Notes under the pieces: generated by a model
Seen by the model: the letters and a program-made list of their open reading frames with translations, nothing else
Told to the model about the DNA's origin: nothing
The model's database searches: none
Translations under genes and position numbers: made by a program
Assembly: GCF_019704555.1 (NCBI RefSeq)
Contig: NZ_AP024745.1
Span: 5,836,501-5,900,500 of the forward strand
Length of the DNA: 64,000 nucleotides
DNA from: Actinoplanes sp. L3-i22
Lineage (GTDB): Bacteria; Actinomycetota; Actinomycetes; Mycobacteriales; Micromonosporaceae
Reading direction: 5' to 3'
Part shown: piece after piece, positions 17,117 to 26,078 of the stretch
Numbering within the stretch: the stretch's first letter is position 1
Layout of the letters: every line of letters starts with the position of its first letter

Positions 17117-17732
17117 TCGCCGGGGCCCGTTCGGCGCGGCTCAGCGCGCGGAGCACGGCCGGCTGACCGTGCCGGCGCGCCGCCAGCCGGCAGAGCACGC
17201 CGGTCACCGCGTCGAAGGCGGCCGGTGGGAACTCCGGGGTGTCCGCGCCGATGCTCACGGCCAGGTCGTCGCAGTGCACGACCAGCTCCAGCAGCCGGGT
17301 GACCAGGTAGTCGTCGAGGGACAGCGTCCACGGCCCGAACGGCAGCTGGACCACCCGGTCCGGCGGCTCCTGGGGCAGCCGCCGGCGCAGCTCCGCCAGG
17401 GCGTTCCCGGCGGCGGCGAGCAGGGCCGGCGCGCCGGCGGCCGCCTGCTGCCGGGACGCCTCCTGGATGTACGTGCTGTCCTCGCTGTCGAGGTCGCCGC
17501 CGACCCACGTCGACCGGGCGAAGTGCTCCGGCAGCGCGACCCGCTCGTCGGCGACCGGCGCGTCGAGCACCGCCGGGAGCTGGGTGACCTGGTCGACGAG
17601 ATGGGCGGCGAGCCCGCCGATCCGCATCCGGGGCAGGGCGCTCGGCGCCGCCCAGCCGTCCGCCACCCCGGGACGGGCCAGGAGAGCGATCATCGCCGCG
17701 GTGGATTCGAGGAAGTCGTCTCTGATGCTCAC
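17100..17732 (-). CDS. maleylpyruvate isomerase-fold (DinB-like) protein
   Basis: A 210-residue protein of the mycothiol-dependent maleylpyruvate isomerase/TIGR03083 group. The first helix (RDDFLESTAAMIALL), the His in AAHLVDQV and the C-terminal block (RLLELVVHCDDLAVSIG) fit the DinB-like four-helix bundle whose His residues bind metal. GTG 17732 is preferred because CAGACT (17744-17739) ends 6 nt upstream, the same hexamer and spacing as at the paralogue at 19247. It is divergent from the SagB-type gene. Confidence 0.85.
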   Translation of the reverse strand: MSIRDDFLESTAAMIALLARPGVADGWAAPSALPRMRIGGLAAHLVDQVTQLPAVLDAPVADERVALPEHFARSTWVGGDLDSEDSTYIQEASRQQAAAGAPALLAAAGNALAELRRRLPQEPPDRVVQLPFGPWTLSLDDYLVTRLLELVVHCDDLAVSIGADTPEFPPAAFDAVTGVLCRLAARRHGQPAVLRALSRAERAPATIAGL

Positions 17733-17766
17733 CACTCCAGTCTGGACACGGCGGGAACCTGGCAGA

Positions 17767-19215
17767 GTGGTGGGGGTGAATCTTGCCGAGGGCGCCGGTC
17801 TGCTGCACCGGCTGACGTCGTACGTGCCGGACCGCGAGTGGGACGTCCCGGTCGACGATCCCCGGGTGCGGCACGACCTGGTCCCCAATGATCCGGACAC
17901 GCTGCCGCCGCCGGTGAAGACGTACCCCAATGATCTTGAGGTTTTGATTTTGCCGCAAGAACTGCCCGATCCGGGGGTGAGCGCGACGGCGGTGCTGGCC
18001 GGCGTCGCGGCCCCGGCGCGGGTGCTGGACGTCGCGCAGCTGGGCCGGCTGCTGTTCCTGGGGGCCGGGGTGGTCCGGACCGGCGAGCGCAACGGCCGCC
18101 GGATCCTGTACCGGGCCGCCGGATCGGCCGGGGCCCGCTTCCCGCTCGAGGTGTACGTCAGCGCGCGCGGCGTGACCGGCGTCCCGGACGCGGTGTACTG
18201 GTACGACGCGGTCCGGCACGCCCTGGTCCGGATCGCCCCGGCCGCCACCGGCGAGGTGACCACGCTGATCGTGACCGGCGTGCCGTGGCGGACCGGCTGG
18301 CGGTACGCCGAGCGGGGCTGGCGGCACCTGTACTGGGACGCCGGGACCGTGCTGGCCCAGCTCTCGGCCGCGGCGGACAGCGCGGGCCTGGCGCCCCGGC
18401 TGCGCTCGCTGTTCCCGGACGCGGCGGTCCGGAACCTGGTCGGCGCGGACGGCGTGCACGAATACCCGCTCGCGCTGCTGTCGCTGGGCGACGGCGGGCC
18501 GGCGATCGGTGCGGCCGGCCCGGCGATCACGGGGGAGTTGCCCGAGGTGGAGCTGCCGCTCTGCACGGTGGCGCAGCGCGCCGGCGACCGGGACAGCCTG
18601 GGCGAGCCGTGGCCGGTCGGGCCGGCGCTGGCCGAGGTGCCGCCGTCCGGCTCGCTCGACGAGGTGGTCCGGCGGCGGGGCTCTCAGCGGCGGATGGACC
18701 GGTCCGGGACGCTGACCGCCGAACAACTGCGGTGGCCGGTGGCCGCGTCGCTGCGCGGGGTGCCGGTGCCGCACTGGGTCGTCGTGCACGGCGTCGACGG
18801 GGTCGAGCCGGGCCTGTACCGGTGGCCGGACCTGGACCGGCCGGTGCGGGCCGCCGGCCTGCGCGACGAGCTGCTGCGGATCTGCCTGGACCAGGCGCTG
18901 GCCGGCGACGCGGCGTACGTGGTGATCGCGGCTAGCCCGCTCGACGGCCTCGACGATCGGGGCTACCGCGACGCCCAGTTGGCGGCCGGGCTGGTCGAGG
19001 GGCGGTTGCACCTGGCGGCGTACGCGCTGGGGGCCAGCGCCTCCGGGATGACCTTCCTCGACTCGGAGGTGCCGGACCTGCTGGGCGAACCGGCGGAGCT
19101 GGCCGCGCTGCTGTTCACCTGCGTGGGCGTGCCGGAGTACCGGTCCCGGCCGGGTGGGGGGCCGGGCGCCCCGGTCGCCGTCCGCTCGGTCGTTCCGCGT
19201 CTCGGCAGCTCCTGA
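17767..19215 (+). CDS. SagB-type (nitroreductase-fold) dehydrogenase, two-domain
   Basis: A 482-residue FMN protein with two nitroreductase-like halves. The N-terminal half has the arginine-ending helix and the S-A-G-A-R-x-P-L-E signature (GSAGARFPLEVYVS) near residues 118-131 and YWYDAVRHALVRI; the C-terminal half begins with a second entry motif (RRRGSQRRMDRSGTLTAEQL) and ends with the FMN-binding block (GLVEGRLHLAAYALGASASG). SagB/ThcOx enzymes oxidise azolines in RiPP clusters, but no cyclodehydratase or precursor is visible here. GTG 17767 is used; GTG 17776 is an alternative. Confidence 0.85.
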   Translation: MVGVNLAEGAGLLHRLTSYVPDREWDVPVDDPRVRHDLVPNDPDTLPPPVKTYPNDLEVLILPQELPDPGVSATAVLAGVAAPARVLDVAQLGRLLFLGAGVVRTGERNGRRILYRAAGSAGARFPLEVYVSARGVTGVPDAVYWYDAVRHALVRIAPAATGEVTTLIVTGVPWRTGWRYAERGWRHLYWDAGTVLAQLSAAADSAGLAPRLRSLFPDAAVRNLVGADGVHEYPLALLSLGDGGPAIGAAGPAITGELPEVELPLCTVAQRAGDRDSLGEPWPVGPALAEVPPSGSLDEVVRRRGSQRRMDRSGTLTAEQLRWPVAASLRGVPVPHWVVVHGVDGVEPGLYRWPDLDRPVRAAGLRDELLRICLDQALAGDAAYVVIAASPLDGLDDRGYRDAQLAAGLVEGRLHLAAYALGASASGMTFLDSEVPDLLGEPAELAALLFTCVGVPEYRSRPGGGPGAPVAVRSVVPRLGSS

Positions 19216-19246
19216 CACCGGGGCCGGTTTCCGGCAGACTGCCCGG

Positions 19247-20089
19247 ATGATCGTCGAACCGGATCCGGACGCCCTGCGCGCGGCGCTGCTCCGGGAGAGC
19301 GGCCGCCTGGTCGACCGGGTCCGGTCCAGCCCGCACCTGGACGGGCCGGCGCCCGGGCTGGCCTGGACCGCCGGCCAGCTGGTCGCGCATCTCTGCGTGG
19401 TCTACCGGGCGTTCGCGCTGGCCGTGCGCGGGGCCGACTACGGGCCGGACATCCTGGCGAACCTGGGCAGCGGGCACACGCTGCCCGAGGTGGTGGCGTC
19501 GACGAACGCCCGGGCCCTGGCGGTGGTGTCGTTCCCCGGTCCCCGGGAGGCCGCCGACGGGCTGCGGGAGTGCGCCGACGAGCTGATCGCCGCGCTGGAC
19601 ACCCGGCCGGACCTGCGGGCCGGCCGGGCCGCGCCCTGGTACGGGCCGGACGTCACCCGGACGGTCGGGACGCTGGCCGCGCTCACCGTCAGCGAGAGCG
19701 TGGTGCACGGGTACGACCTCGCGCGGGCGCTGCGGATCCGGCCGTGGCTCGACGAACGGTCCGCGGCGGCGGCCGCCCCGACCGTGATGAGCGAGATGCT
19801 GCCGCTGCTGGTCGACCCGGCCGGGGCGCGGGGCTTCAGCGGGACCTTCGAGGTGCGGATCCGGCGGGCGCCGCGGTTCGTGCTCCGGGTGGACGGCGGC
19901 CGGGCCGAGAGCGCTGTGCCCGGTGGTGGGGACGTCGACTGCGTGCTGTCCATGTCCGGGTGCGCCGCCCTGTTGCTCGGCTTCCGGCGGCGGCCGTTGT
20001 GGCGGGCGCTCGCCTCCGGGGATGCCGTGGCCTTCGGGCGCCGGCCCTGGGTGGGGTTGCGCTTTCCCGCGCTGTTCCAGCTCCCGTAG
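19247..20089 (+). CDS. maleylpyruvate isomerase family protein
   Basis: A 280-residue protein with an N-terminal DinB-like bundle (TAGQLVAHLCVVYRAF, then VSESVVHGYDLARALRIRPW with metal-binding His) and a C-terminal SCP2-like domain (FEVRIRRAPRFVLRVDG ... VLSMSGCAALLLGFRRRPLW). The family includes mycothiol-dependent isomerases. ATG 19247 is supported by CAGACT (19235-19240) ending 6 nt upstream. It is 31 nt downstream of the SagB-type gene and probably expressed both with it and from its own start. Confidence 0.87.
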   Translation: MIVEPDPDALRAALLRESGRLVDRVRSSPHLDGPAPGLAWTAGQLVAHLCVVYRAFALAVRGADYGPDILANLGSGHTLPEVVASTNARALAVVSFPGPREAADGLRECADELIAALDTRPDLRAGRAAPWYGPDVTRTVGTLAALTVSESVVHGYDLARALRIRPWLDERSAAAAAPTVMSEMLPLLVDPAGARGFSGTFEVRIRRAPRFVLRVDGGRAESAVPGGGDVDCVLSMSGCAALLLGFRRRPLWRALASGDAVAFGRRPWVGLRFPALFQLP

Positions 20090-20103
20090 GGCTGCGGGCC
20101 GAC

Positions 20104-20172
20104 TCAGTCGGTGTGCACCACGGTGAGCGCCCAGCCGGAGTTGTTGTAGGCGACCCAGGCCGGCGGCAGATC
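20104..20172 (-). pseudogene. C-terminal gene remnant
   Basis: On the minus strand, the bases just after the upstream gene encode YPDLPPAWVAYNNSGWALTV and then VHTD and a stop at 20104. The run reads like a genuine protein C-terminus, but no start or longer frame lies upstream because the sequence passes into the next plus-strand gene. I take it as the leftover end of a deleted gene; I cannot name the parent. Confidence 0.35.
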
Positions 20173-20188
20173 CGGATACCGGGAGACA

Positions 20189-20722
20189 GTGGAAGATGGA
20201 TACGTGATCGGTGACCGGTGGGGTGTGACGGACAGCGAGATGCTGCGTCCGTATCCATGCGACGATTTTGTCGTCTCGCCCACCGTGCAGGCCTGGCGGG
20301 GAGTGTCGATCGAGGCTCCTGCCGCGGCGGTGTGGCCGTGGGTTGCCCAGGTGAGACTTGCGCCGTACTCCTATGACTGGATCGACAACCTCGGCCGCCG
20401 CTCACCTCGACAGCTGACCGGCCTTCCCGAGCCTCAGGTCGGCGAAGCGTTCACCACGGCGGGCGGGCGGAAAACCGGCACGATCGTCGCGGTCGACCTC
20501 GGGGAACAGCTGACGGGCAGCATCATGGGCGCCTACATGTCGTACGTCCTGGTGCCCCAGGAGCACGACATGACGCGTTTGTTGCTCAAGGTCGTGATGC
20601 GGACGAACCGTTGGTTGGCCCCCGGGCTGTCGATCGGGGACCTGGTCATGGCTCGACGGCAGTTACTGAACCTGAAGCAGCTCGCCGAACGTCAACACCA
20701 CCAGGGCGATGCCCCGGAATGA
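20189..20722 (+). CDS. SRPBCC-like hypothetical protein
   Basis: A 177-residue protein with a START/polyketide-cyclase-like pattern: the opening strand (WRGVSIEAPAAAVWPWVAQV), the W-I-D-N-L motif (YSYDWIDNLGRRSP) and central strands (TTAGGRKTGTIVAVDLGE, MSYVLVPQEHDMTRLLLKV). This arrangement is common in actinobacterial proteins annotated only as SRPBCC. GTG 20189 follows GGGAG by 3 nt; GTG 20204 is an equally plausible start. It is lower in GC at the third position than its neighbours in places. Confidence 0.7.
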   Translation: MEDGYVIGDRWGVTDSEMLRPYPCDDFVVSPTVQAWRGVSIEAPAAAVWPWVAQVRLAPYSYDWIDNLGRRSPRQLTGLPEPQVGEAFTTAGGRKTGTIVAVDLGEQLTGSIMGAYMSYVLVPQEHDMTRLLLKVVMRTNRWLAPGLSIGDLVMARRQLLNLKQLAERQHHQGDAPE

Positions 20723-20758
20723 AGATCAAATGGCGCTCATCGGCAGATCCGGATGGGG

Positions 20759-21295
20759 CTATCGCCGGCTGGGCTCGTCTTGCGGGTGGGTTCCGTCTCG
20801 AAGGGCAGCCGCGAGCAGGTTCCGACTCTCTTCGTCGAACGCGACCAGAAGGACTCTCTGGACGGCGGTAGGTGTCGACCGGATGGTGTCGATCGCGATG
20901 CGCGCGGCGTCGTCTGCCGGGTAGCCGTAGACGCCGGTGGCGATCGTGGGGAAGGCGATCGTCCGGGCCTGTAGTTCGTCGGCGACCTGCAGGCTACGCC
21001 GATAGCAGGCGGCCAGGATGCCGGCCTCGTCGTAGCCGCCGCCCTCCCAGACCGGGCCGACAGTGTGGATGATGTGTCGCACCGGCGGGTTCAGGTCGAA
21101 AGCGGGCGTGGCTTTCGCATCGCCCGGGTCGCAGGGGGCGATGGCCGCGCCGGCTTGTGCCAGTCGCGGACCGGCGGCCCGGTGGACGGCGCCGTCGACC
21201 CCGCCGCCACCGAGCAGGGACTCGTTGGCGGCCGTCACGATGGCGTCCACCTGCTGATGAGTGATGTCGCCGAGAATGACTTCGATGCTGGCCAT
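20759..21295 (-). CDS. macro domain protein (O-acetyl-ADP-ribose deacetylase type)
   Basis: A 178-residue single macro domain. The conserved stretches are present: VILGDITHQQVDAIVTAANESLLGG split as GDIT and NAAN-like (AANESLLGGGGVDGAVHRAAG), IIHTVGPVW, and the phosphate loop IAFPTIATGVYGYP. It matches MacroD-type enzymes that hydrolyse O-acetyl-ADP-ribose and mono-ADP-ribose from proteins. ATG 21295 has CACTAT five nucleotides upstream. The 158-nt gap to the GH43 gene holds nothing I can identify. Confidence 0.93.
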   Translation of the reverse strand: MASIEVILGDITHQQVDAIVTAANESLLGGGGVDGAVHRAAGPRLAQAGAAIAPCDPGDAKATPAFDLNPPVRHIIHTVGPVWEGGGYDEAGILAACYRRSLQVADELQARTIAFPTIATGVYGYPADDAARIAIDTIRSTPTAVQRVLLVAFDEESRNLLAAALRDGTHPQDEPSRR

Positions 21296-21453
21296 GACCG
21301 ATAGTGGCACTACCGCGTCTGCCCCGCCGATGGGGGAGGGCAACAGGAGAGAGTCGCCGCACGCAAGCAAGCAGTGCCGGAGGGCCGCTTGAGCTTACGG
21401 GCAAGCCATGCGGCATGTGGTCATGATATTGCGAGGGAGATCTGGCTCGAGAC

Positions 21454-22416
21454 TTATGGGCTGGTGGGCGTGTAGATGAAAGGCCAGCCGTCCCCGTCGT
21501 ACGCCAGGGAATTGATCCCCAGGTAGGACGCGCCGCTGTCCGCGTAGTAGTGGTAGATCAGCAGGTCGCCGAGGACGGCCTCGTGGCCCGGCCCGTGGAT
21601 GCTCCCGTGCCCGGCGACGACCTCGGTCCCGCCGCCGGCCGTCATCGGTGTCCCGTCCCGGTCGGCGAACGGCCCCTCCGGCGAGCTCGCCCGCCCGACC
21701 ATGGTCCGGTACGTGCTGGCCGCCCCCTTGCAGCAGGCGTCGAACGAGACCCACAGGTAGTAGTAGGACCCGTGCTTGACCAGGTACGGCGCCTCGATCG
21801 CGGTGTCGCCCCGGCCGGCCAGGCCGATCATCGTGCCGCCCCGGCGCAACCCGGTCGACGGGTCCAGCCGGATCTGCTTGATCCCGGTCCAGAACGAGCC
21901 GAACGTCAGTCGCCAGCCGTCGTCATCGACGTACAAATTAGGGTCGATGGCATTGAAATCGTCGCTCCTGGCGCTTTCGACGACCAGACCGCGGTCGATC
22001 CAGGAGCCGGACTCGCCGGTCGGGCTGGTGGCCAGGAAGATCGCCGAGTGGTTCGAGCCGAACGACGAGGCCGAGTAGTACATGAAGTACTGCCCGTCGT
22101 GGTAGGAGATGTCCGGCGCCCACAGGTCCTTGTTGTCCGCGGTGTAGGGCTTCGTCCACGGCGTCCCCGACGGAAACGCCGGGCCCGCGGCGGTCCAGGT
22201 GGAGAGATCCGCCGAGGTCTTGAGCGGGATGTTCGCCCCGGTGACCGCGAGCAGGTAGCCGCCTGCCGGCGTCCGGGCCAGGGACGGGTCGTGCGCATTG
22301 GTGTCGCCGAGGACCAGGATCGGGTCCGGGTAGGCGGCCGGCCGGACGGGTGCGGGTGGCGCCGCCGTGCATGCCGAGAGCAGGAGCAGGGCGGCGGCCA
22401 ACGCGATGCGGGACAT
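21454..22416 (-). CDS. GH43 glycoside hydrolase lipoprotein (arabinanase/xylosidase type)
   Basis: A 320-residue extracellular lipoprotein. The lipobox LLSAC puts the lipidated Cys at residue 16. The five-bladed propeller carries the catalytic base Asp43 (NAHDPSLA), the pKa-tuning Asp158 (NAIDPNLY) and the acid Glu208 (TAIEAPYL), with DLWAPDISYHDGQYFMYYS typical of arabinan endo-1,5-arabinosidases. It should release arabinose- or xylose-containing oligosaccharides at the cell surface. A LacI-type operator overlaps its -35 (TTGCAG -17 nt- TAGCAT ending 8 nt before ATG 22416), so sugar-induced expression is likely. Confidence 0.9.
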   Translation of the reverse strand: MSRIALAAALLLLSACTAAPPAPVRPAAYPDPILVLGDTNAHDPSLARTPAGGYLLAVTGANIPLKTSADLSTWTAAGPAFPSGTPWTKPYTADNKDLWAPDISYHDGQYFMYYSASSFGSNHSAIFLATSPTGESGSWIDRGLVVESARSDDFNAIDPNLYVDDDGWRLTFGSFWTGIKQIRLDPSTGLRRGGTMIGLAGRGDTAIEAPYLVKHGSYYYLWVSFDACCKGAASTYRTMVGRASSPEGPFADRDGTPMTAGGGTEVVAGHGSIHGPGHEAVLGDLLIYHYYADSGASYLGINSLAYDGDGWPFIYTPTSP

Positions 22417-22435
22417 GCCGCACGATGCTAAAGAG

Positions 22436-22457
22436 GATTTTGCAGCGCTGCAATATC
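22436..22457 (-). promoter_or_regulatory. LacI-family-type operator upstream of GH43 gene
   Basis: A 22-bp palindrome with a perfect 14-bp core TTGCAGCGCTGCAA (22440-22453) centred on CG, extended to GATATTGCAGC / GCTGCAAAATC with one mismatch. A central CpG and this length are typical of LacI/GalR operators. It covers the -35 element (TTGCAG, 22453-22448) of the GH43 promoter and lies just past the chemoreceptor stop. No LacI gene is in the window. Confidence 0.7.
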
Positions 22458-22458
22458 C

Positions 22459-24147
22459 TCAGAACCGGTCGAACTTGGCTTCCAGGTCGACCGGGGCGGT
22501 GCTCGCCGGGCTGAGCGCGGGCGCCGAGTTCTCGTTGTAGGACGCCCAGTTCCCGCCGCCCCGGTTCGCCGGCCGGCCGCCGCCGCGCGAGGACACCGGC
22601 ATCGCCACCGTCCGGTGCGCGCCGCCGATGTGGAAGAAGTCCATCAGCGCGGTGAGCTGCGCGGTCTGCGCGGACATCTGCTGCGCGGTGGCGGCCAGCT
22701 CCTCGCTGGACGACGCGGTCTGCTCGGTGACCTTGCCGATCTGGGACATCGCGATGTTGATCTGGCGCACCCCGGTGGACTGCTCGCCACTGGCGGCGGC
22801 GATCTCCTGGACCAGATCCGACGTACGGATGATGTTGGGAATCATCGTGGAGAGCAGGTCGCCGGCCTTCTCCGCGGTCTGCACGCTGCCCGCCGCCAGC
22901 TCGCTGATCTCCTGCGCGGCGATCTGACTGCGCTCGGCCAGCTTGCCGACCTCGGTCGCGACCACCGCGAAGCCCTTGCCGTGCTCGCCGGCCCGGGCCG
23001 CCTCGATCGTCGCGTTGAGCGCCAGCATGTTCGTCTGGAACGCGATGTCGTCGATGATCGCTATCTTGCTGGTGATCTCCTTCATCGCCGCGACGGTCTT
23101 CTGCACCGCGTCGCCGCCCTCCTGGGCCTCGGCCGCGGTGTTCGTCGCGATGCCCTCGGTGGCCGATGCGTTCTCGCTGTTCTGCCCGATCCCGGCGGTC
23201 ATCTGCTCGATGCTCGCGGTGGTCTCCTCGACGCTGGCGGCCTGTTCGGTGGCGGCCTGCGACAGGCTCTGCGACGCCCCGCTGATCTGGTTGGAGGCGC
23301 TGTTGAGCTGGGCGGCCGACTCGACGACGGTCGACACGGTCTCGCTGAGCCGGCCGAGCGCGCTGTTCAGGGCCTCGCCCATCCGCCCGACCTCGTCCCG
23401 GCCGTGCACGGTGACCCGCTGGTCGAGGCGGCCCTGGGACAGCCCGGTGAGCACGGCGACGGTCTCGTTGAGCGGTCTGGCGACGGCTCGGATGATGAAC
23501 TGGACCACGGCGAACGTCAGGATCAGCGCCACCACGATCAGGACGATCATCACCATCCGGGCGGTCGAGTACGCGTTCGCCGAGTCGGTGATCGACGACT
23601 TGGCCGCCGTGTCGTCCTTGGTGATCAGGTTGTCGACCGCCGCGTTGATGCTGTCCGCGATCGGGTTCACCTGGTCGCTGACCACCTTGTTGAACTGGGT
23701 CAGGTTGCCCGCCACGGCCAGCGGCCGCAGCTTCTCGGTCAGCAGCTTCTTGTACGCCGTCCAGTTCGTGGTGAACGACTCCTGGTCCGTGTCGCCGGTC
23801 GCGGTGGCCGCGAACGACGTCCACACCTGGTCCATGGTCGTGACCGAGGTGTCCAGCCGGGTCAGCGCGGCGTCCATCGCGGTGCCCTGCCCGGACATCG
23901 CCACGCTGCGCAATGCCAGGCGGACGTCCCGGTAGTCGGAGGCGACCTCGCCGAGCAGCCGTACGTCGTGCAGATTGCTGTTGTAGAGGTGGGACAGGCG
24001 GTCCTGGGTGCGGCTGAGCTGTACCAGCCCGACCACTCCGAGGACCACGAGCAGGGCGCAGACCATTCCGGCGAGCGCGCGCAACTTCACCGCGATCGGC
24101 ATGTCCCGGAAGGCGAACCGGCTACCAGTTTCCGACGAGTCAGCCAC
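22459..24147 (-). CDS. methyl-accepting chemotaxis protein
   Basis: A 562-residue chemoreceptor. Transmembrane helix 1 is at ~24-45, a four-helix-bundle sensor domain (4HB_MCP type: [20 protein letters not shown] ...) spans ~46-195, helix 2 is at ~197-217, followed by a HAMP domain ([20 protein letters not shown]) and the signalling hairpin with its tip [20 protein letters not shown]. The C-terminal tail is flexible and Gly/Pro-rich. GTG 24147 is supported by TACGCT (24159-24154) ending 6 nt upstream. It is transcribed divergently from the che operon and is its most likely input. Confidence 0.95.
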   Translation of the reverse strand: MADSSETGSRFAFRDMPIAVKLRALAGMVCALLVVLGVVGLVQLSRTQDRLSHLYNSNLHDVRLLGEVASDYRDVRLALRSVAMSGQGTAMDAALTRLDTSVTTMDQVWTSFAATATGDTDQESFTTNWTAYKKLLTEKLRPLAVAGNLTQFNKVVSDQVNPIADSINAAVDNLITKDDTAAKSSITDSANAYSTARMVMIVLIVVALILTFAVVQFIIRAVARPLNETVAVLTGLSQGRLDQRVTVHGRDEVGRMGEALNSALGRLSETVSTVVESAAQLNSASNQISGASQSLSQAATEQAASVEETTASIEQMTAGIGQNSENASATEGIATNTAAEAQEGGDAVQKTVAAMKEITSKIAIIDDIAFQTNMLALNATIEAARAGEHGKGFAVVATEVGKLAERSQIAAQEISELAAGSVQTAEKAGDLLSTMIPNIIRTSDLVQEIAAASGEQSTGVRQINIAMSQIGKVTEQTASSSEELAATAQQMSAQTAQLTALMDFFHIGGAHRTVAMPVSSRGGGRPANRGGGNWASYNENSAPALSPASTAPVDLEAKFDRF

Positions 24148-24183
24148 CGCGCCAGCGTATTCAACCGGATGCCGGACGTATGC

Positions 24184-24230
24184 GGGAAAGCAGTTTCCCC
24201 TGGAAAACCGGCCGGGATCGTGGTTGGTCT
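24184..24230. promoter_or_regulatory. Divergent MCP/cheW control region
   Basis: The 89-nt gap between the receptor and cheW has a perfect inverted repeat GGGAAA-GCAG-TTTCCC (24184-24199) next to a second imperfect one (GTTTCC CCTG GAAAAC, 24193-24208). A weak hexamer TGGTCT (24225-24230) ends 6 nt before the cheW ATG. The repeat may be an operator shared by both directions. Confidence 0.4.
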
Positions 24231-24236
24231 GATCGA

Positions 24237-24785
24237 ATGACGCAGGTGAACACGGTCACCGAAGCGGGGCGGTATCTGACCTTCACCCTCAACGGCGAGG
24301 CGTACGCGCTCGACATCTTCCACGTCACGGAGATCCTCGAGTACCGCGCGCTGACCGTGGTGCCGATGATGCCGGACTTCATCCGTGGCGTGATCAACCT
24401 GCGCGGGCGGGCGGTGCCGGTGATCGACCTGGCCATCCGGTTCGGCCGGGGGCGTACCGAGATCGAGCGGCGGACCAGCATCATCATCGTGCACGTCGAG
24501 GATCCGGGGCTGGCCGAGATGGCCGAGCTGGACGGCGACGACAAGAGCATCACCGACGGGCAGGACATCGGGGTGCTGGTCGACTCGGCGTCCAAGGTCG
24601 TGACGCTGCAGCCGGACGACATCGAGCCGGCGCCCGCGTTCGGCGCCGGGATCCGCGCCGACTACATCAGCGGGATGGCCCGCCGGGACACCGACTTCCT
24701 GATCCTGCTGGACATCGGGCACGTGCTGTCGATCAGCGACATGGTCCGGCTCAGCGAGATAGCCCAGCAGCCGGTCCAGTCGTGA
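24237..24785 (+). CDS. cheW: chemotaxis coupling protein CheW
   Basis: A 182-residue CheW. The family core is clear: [40 protein letters not shown] and [13 protein letters not shown]. It carries an extra ~15-residue acidic loop in the middle ([18 protein letters not shown]). It links chemoreceptors to the kinase CheA. First gene of an eight-gene operon in which almost every junction overlaps; cheR begins 4 nt before its end (GTGA). Confidence 0.95.
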   Translation: MTQVNTVTEAGRYLTFTLNGEAYALDIFHVTEILEYRALTVVPMMPDFIRGVINLRGRAVPVIDLAIRFGRGRTEIERRTSIIIVHVEDPGLAEMAELDGDDKSITDGQDIGVLVDSASKVVTLQPDDIEPAPAFGAGIRADYISGMARRDTDFLILLDIGHVLSISDMVRLSEIAQQPVQS

Positions 24786-25618
24786 TCGCCTCGGAGTCCT
24801 ACTCACGGTCGATCAGCCGGGCCGACTTCCAGTACATCACCGGGATCCTGCACAAGCACGCCGGGATCCGGCTCGCCGACGGCAAGGAGGCCCTCGTCGC
24901 CAGCCGGCTGGACAAGCGGATCCGGGCGCTGGGGCTGGGTGGGTACTCCGAGTACGTACGCCTGCTGCAGGACCGCGCCGGGGAGGCCGAGCTGCGGCAG
25001 ATGGTCGACCTGCTGACCACCAACGAGACGTTCTTCTTCCGCGAGGAGCAGCACTTCGAGTTCCTGCGCCGGGAGGTGTTGCCGGGGCGGCGCACCGGGC
25101 GCACGTTCCGGCTGTGGAGCGCGGCCAGCTCGACCGGGGAGGAGGCGTACACCGCGGCGATGGTGCTGGCCGACGCGCTGCCGGCGGGCACCTGGGAGAT
25201 CGTCGGCACGGACATCTCCACCCGGGTGGTCGAGGGGGCCCGGACCGCGCTCTACCCGATCGCCGCCGCCGAGAAGATCCCGCGTCAGCTCCTGCGCCGC
25301 TTCTGCCTGAAGGGCCGTGAGGAGTACGAGGGCCTGATGACGATCACCCGTGAGCTGCGCGCCAAGGTCCAGTTCCACTGCATGAACCTGCAGGAGGACG
25401 TCAGTCACCTGGGCCGCTTCGACGTGATCATGCTGCGCAACGTGATGATCTACTTCGACGTCGACACCAAGCGGACCCTGATCGGCCGGCTGCAGGAGAT
25501 GCTGCACCCGGGCGGCTATCTGATCATCGGGAGCTCCGAGTCGCTGAACGCGATCCCGTCCCGGCTGCGCATGGTGCAGCCGTCGATCTACACGGCGGAC
25601 GGCGAAGGCCGTGCCTGA
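24782..25618 (+). CDS. cheR: chemoreceptor methyltransferase CheR
   Basis: A 278-residue SAM-dependent glutamate methyltransferase. The N-terminal helical domain ends at LTTNETFFFREEQHFEFLRR; the Rossmann domain has the SAM motif LWSAASSTGEEAYTAAM, where the usual GCS/ACS Cys is Ser, then EIVGTDIS and DVIMLRNVMIYFD. It methylates receptor glutamates during adaptation. GTG 24782 overlaps cheW and the 3' end overlaps cheD by 8 nt. Confidence 0.95.
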   Translation: MIASESYSRSISRADFQYITGILHKHAGIRLADGKEALVASRLDKRIRALGLGGYSEYVRLLQDRAGEAELRQMVDLLTTNETFFFREEQHFEFLRREVLPGRRTGRTFRLWSAASSTGEEAYTAAMVLADALPAGTWEIVGTDISTRVVEGARTALYPIAAAEKIPRQLLRRFCLKGREEYEGLMTITRELRAKVQFHCMNLQEDVSHLGRFDVIMLRNVMIYFDVDTKRTLIGRLQEMLHPGGYLIIGSSESLNAIPSRLRMVQPSIYTADGEGRA

Positions 25619-26078
25619 CGTGCACCTCAACCCCGGCGACTACCACTTCGGTGACGCGAGCACCCGGATCCACACCGTGCTCGGCTCGTGCGTCTCGATC
25701 ACCATGTGGCACGCCGGGCTGCGGATCGGCGGCATGTGCCACTACATGCTGCCCGGCCCCTGCCCGCGGGAGGATCCCCTGAACTCGCGGTACGCCGACG
25801 GCGCGGTCCGCCGATTTCTCCGGGACGTGCGCCGGTCAAGGACCAGCCCGCCCCAGTACGAGGTGAAGATGTTCGGTGGCGGCCAGCAGTTCCCGCAGCT
25901 GATCGTGCCGGCCGCGCTCGACGTCGCCAACCACAACATCAGCGCCGGGATCACCCTGTTGGAACAACAGAACTTCGCGATTTCGGTACGGGAGTTGGGC
26001 GGCACAGGCGCACGACGCCTGATCTTCGACCTGGCCACCGGCACGGTGTGGCTGCGAGCCGCGGCGGCGACCGCGTGA
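25611..26078 (+). CDS. cheD: chemoreceptor glutamine deamidase CheD
   Basis: A 155-residue CheD. The catalytic Cys27 is in VLGSCVSI and the partner His44 in GMCHYMLPG; the Thr/Ser region follows in [10 protein letters not shown]. It deamidates receptor glutamines to glutamates. GTG 25611 overlaps cheR by 8 nt, and the stop overlaps the cheB start (GTGA). Confidence 0.94.
   Translation: MPDVHLNPGDYHFGDASTRIHTVLGSCVSITMWHAGLRIGGMCHYMLPGPCPREDPLNSRYADGAVRRFLRDVRRSRTSPPQYEVKMFGGGQQFPQLIVPAALDVANHNISAGITLLEQQNFAISVRELGGTGARRLIFDLATGTVWLRAAAATA

Noticed and set aside
22459..22600. NWASY in the receptor tail as a CheR/CheB docking pentapeptide (NWETF-like)
   Set aside because: It is 30 residues from the C-terminus, only two of five positions match, and this CheR shows no added beta-subdomain evidence for such docking.
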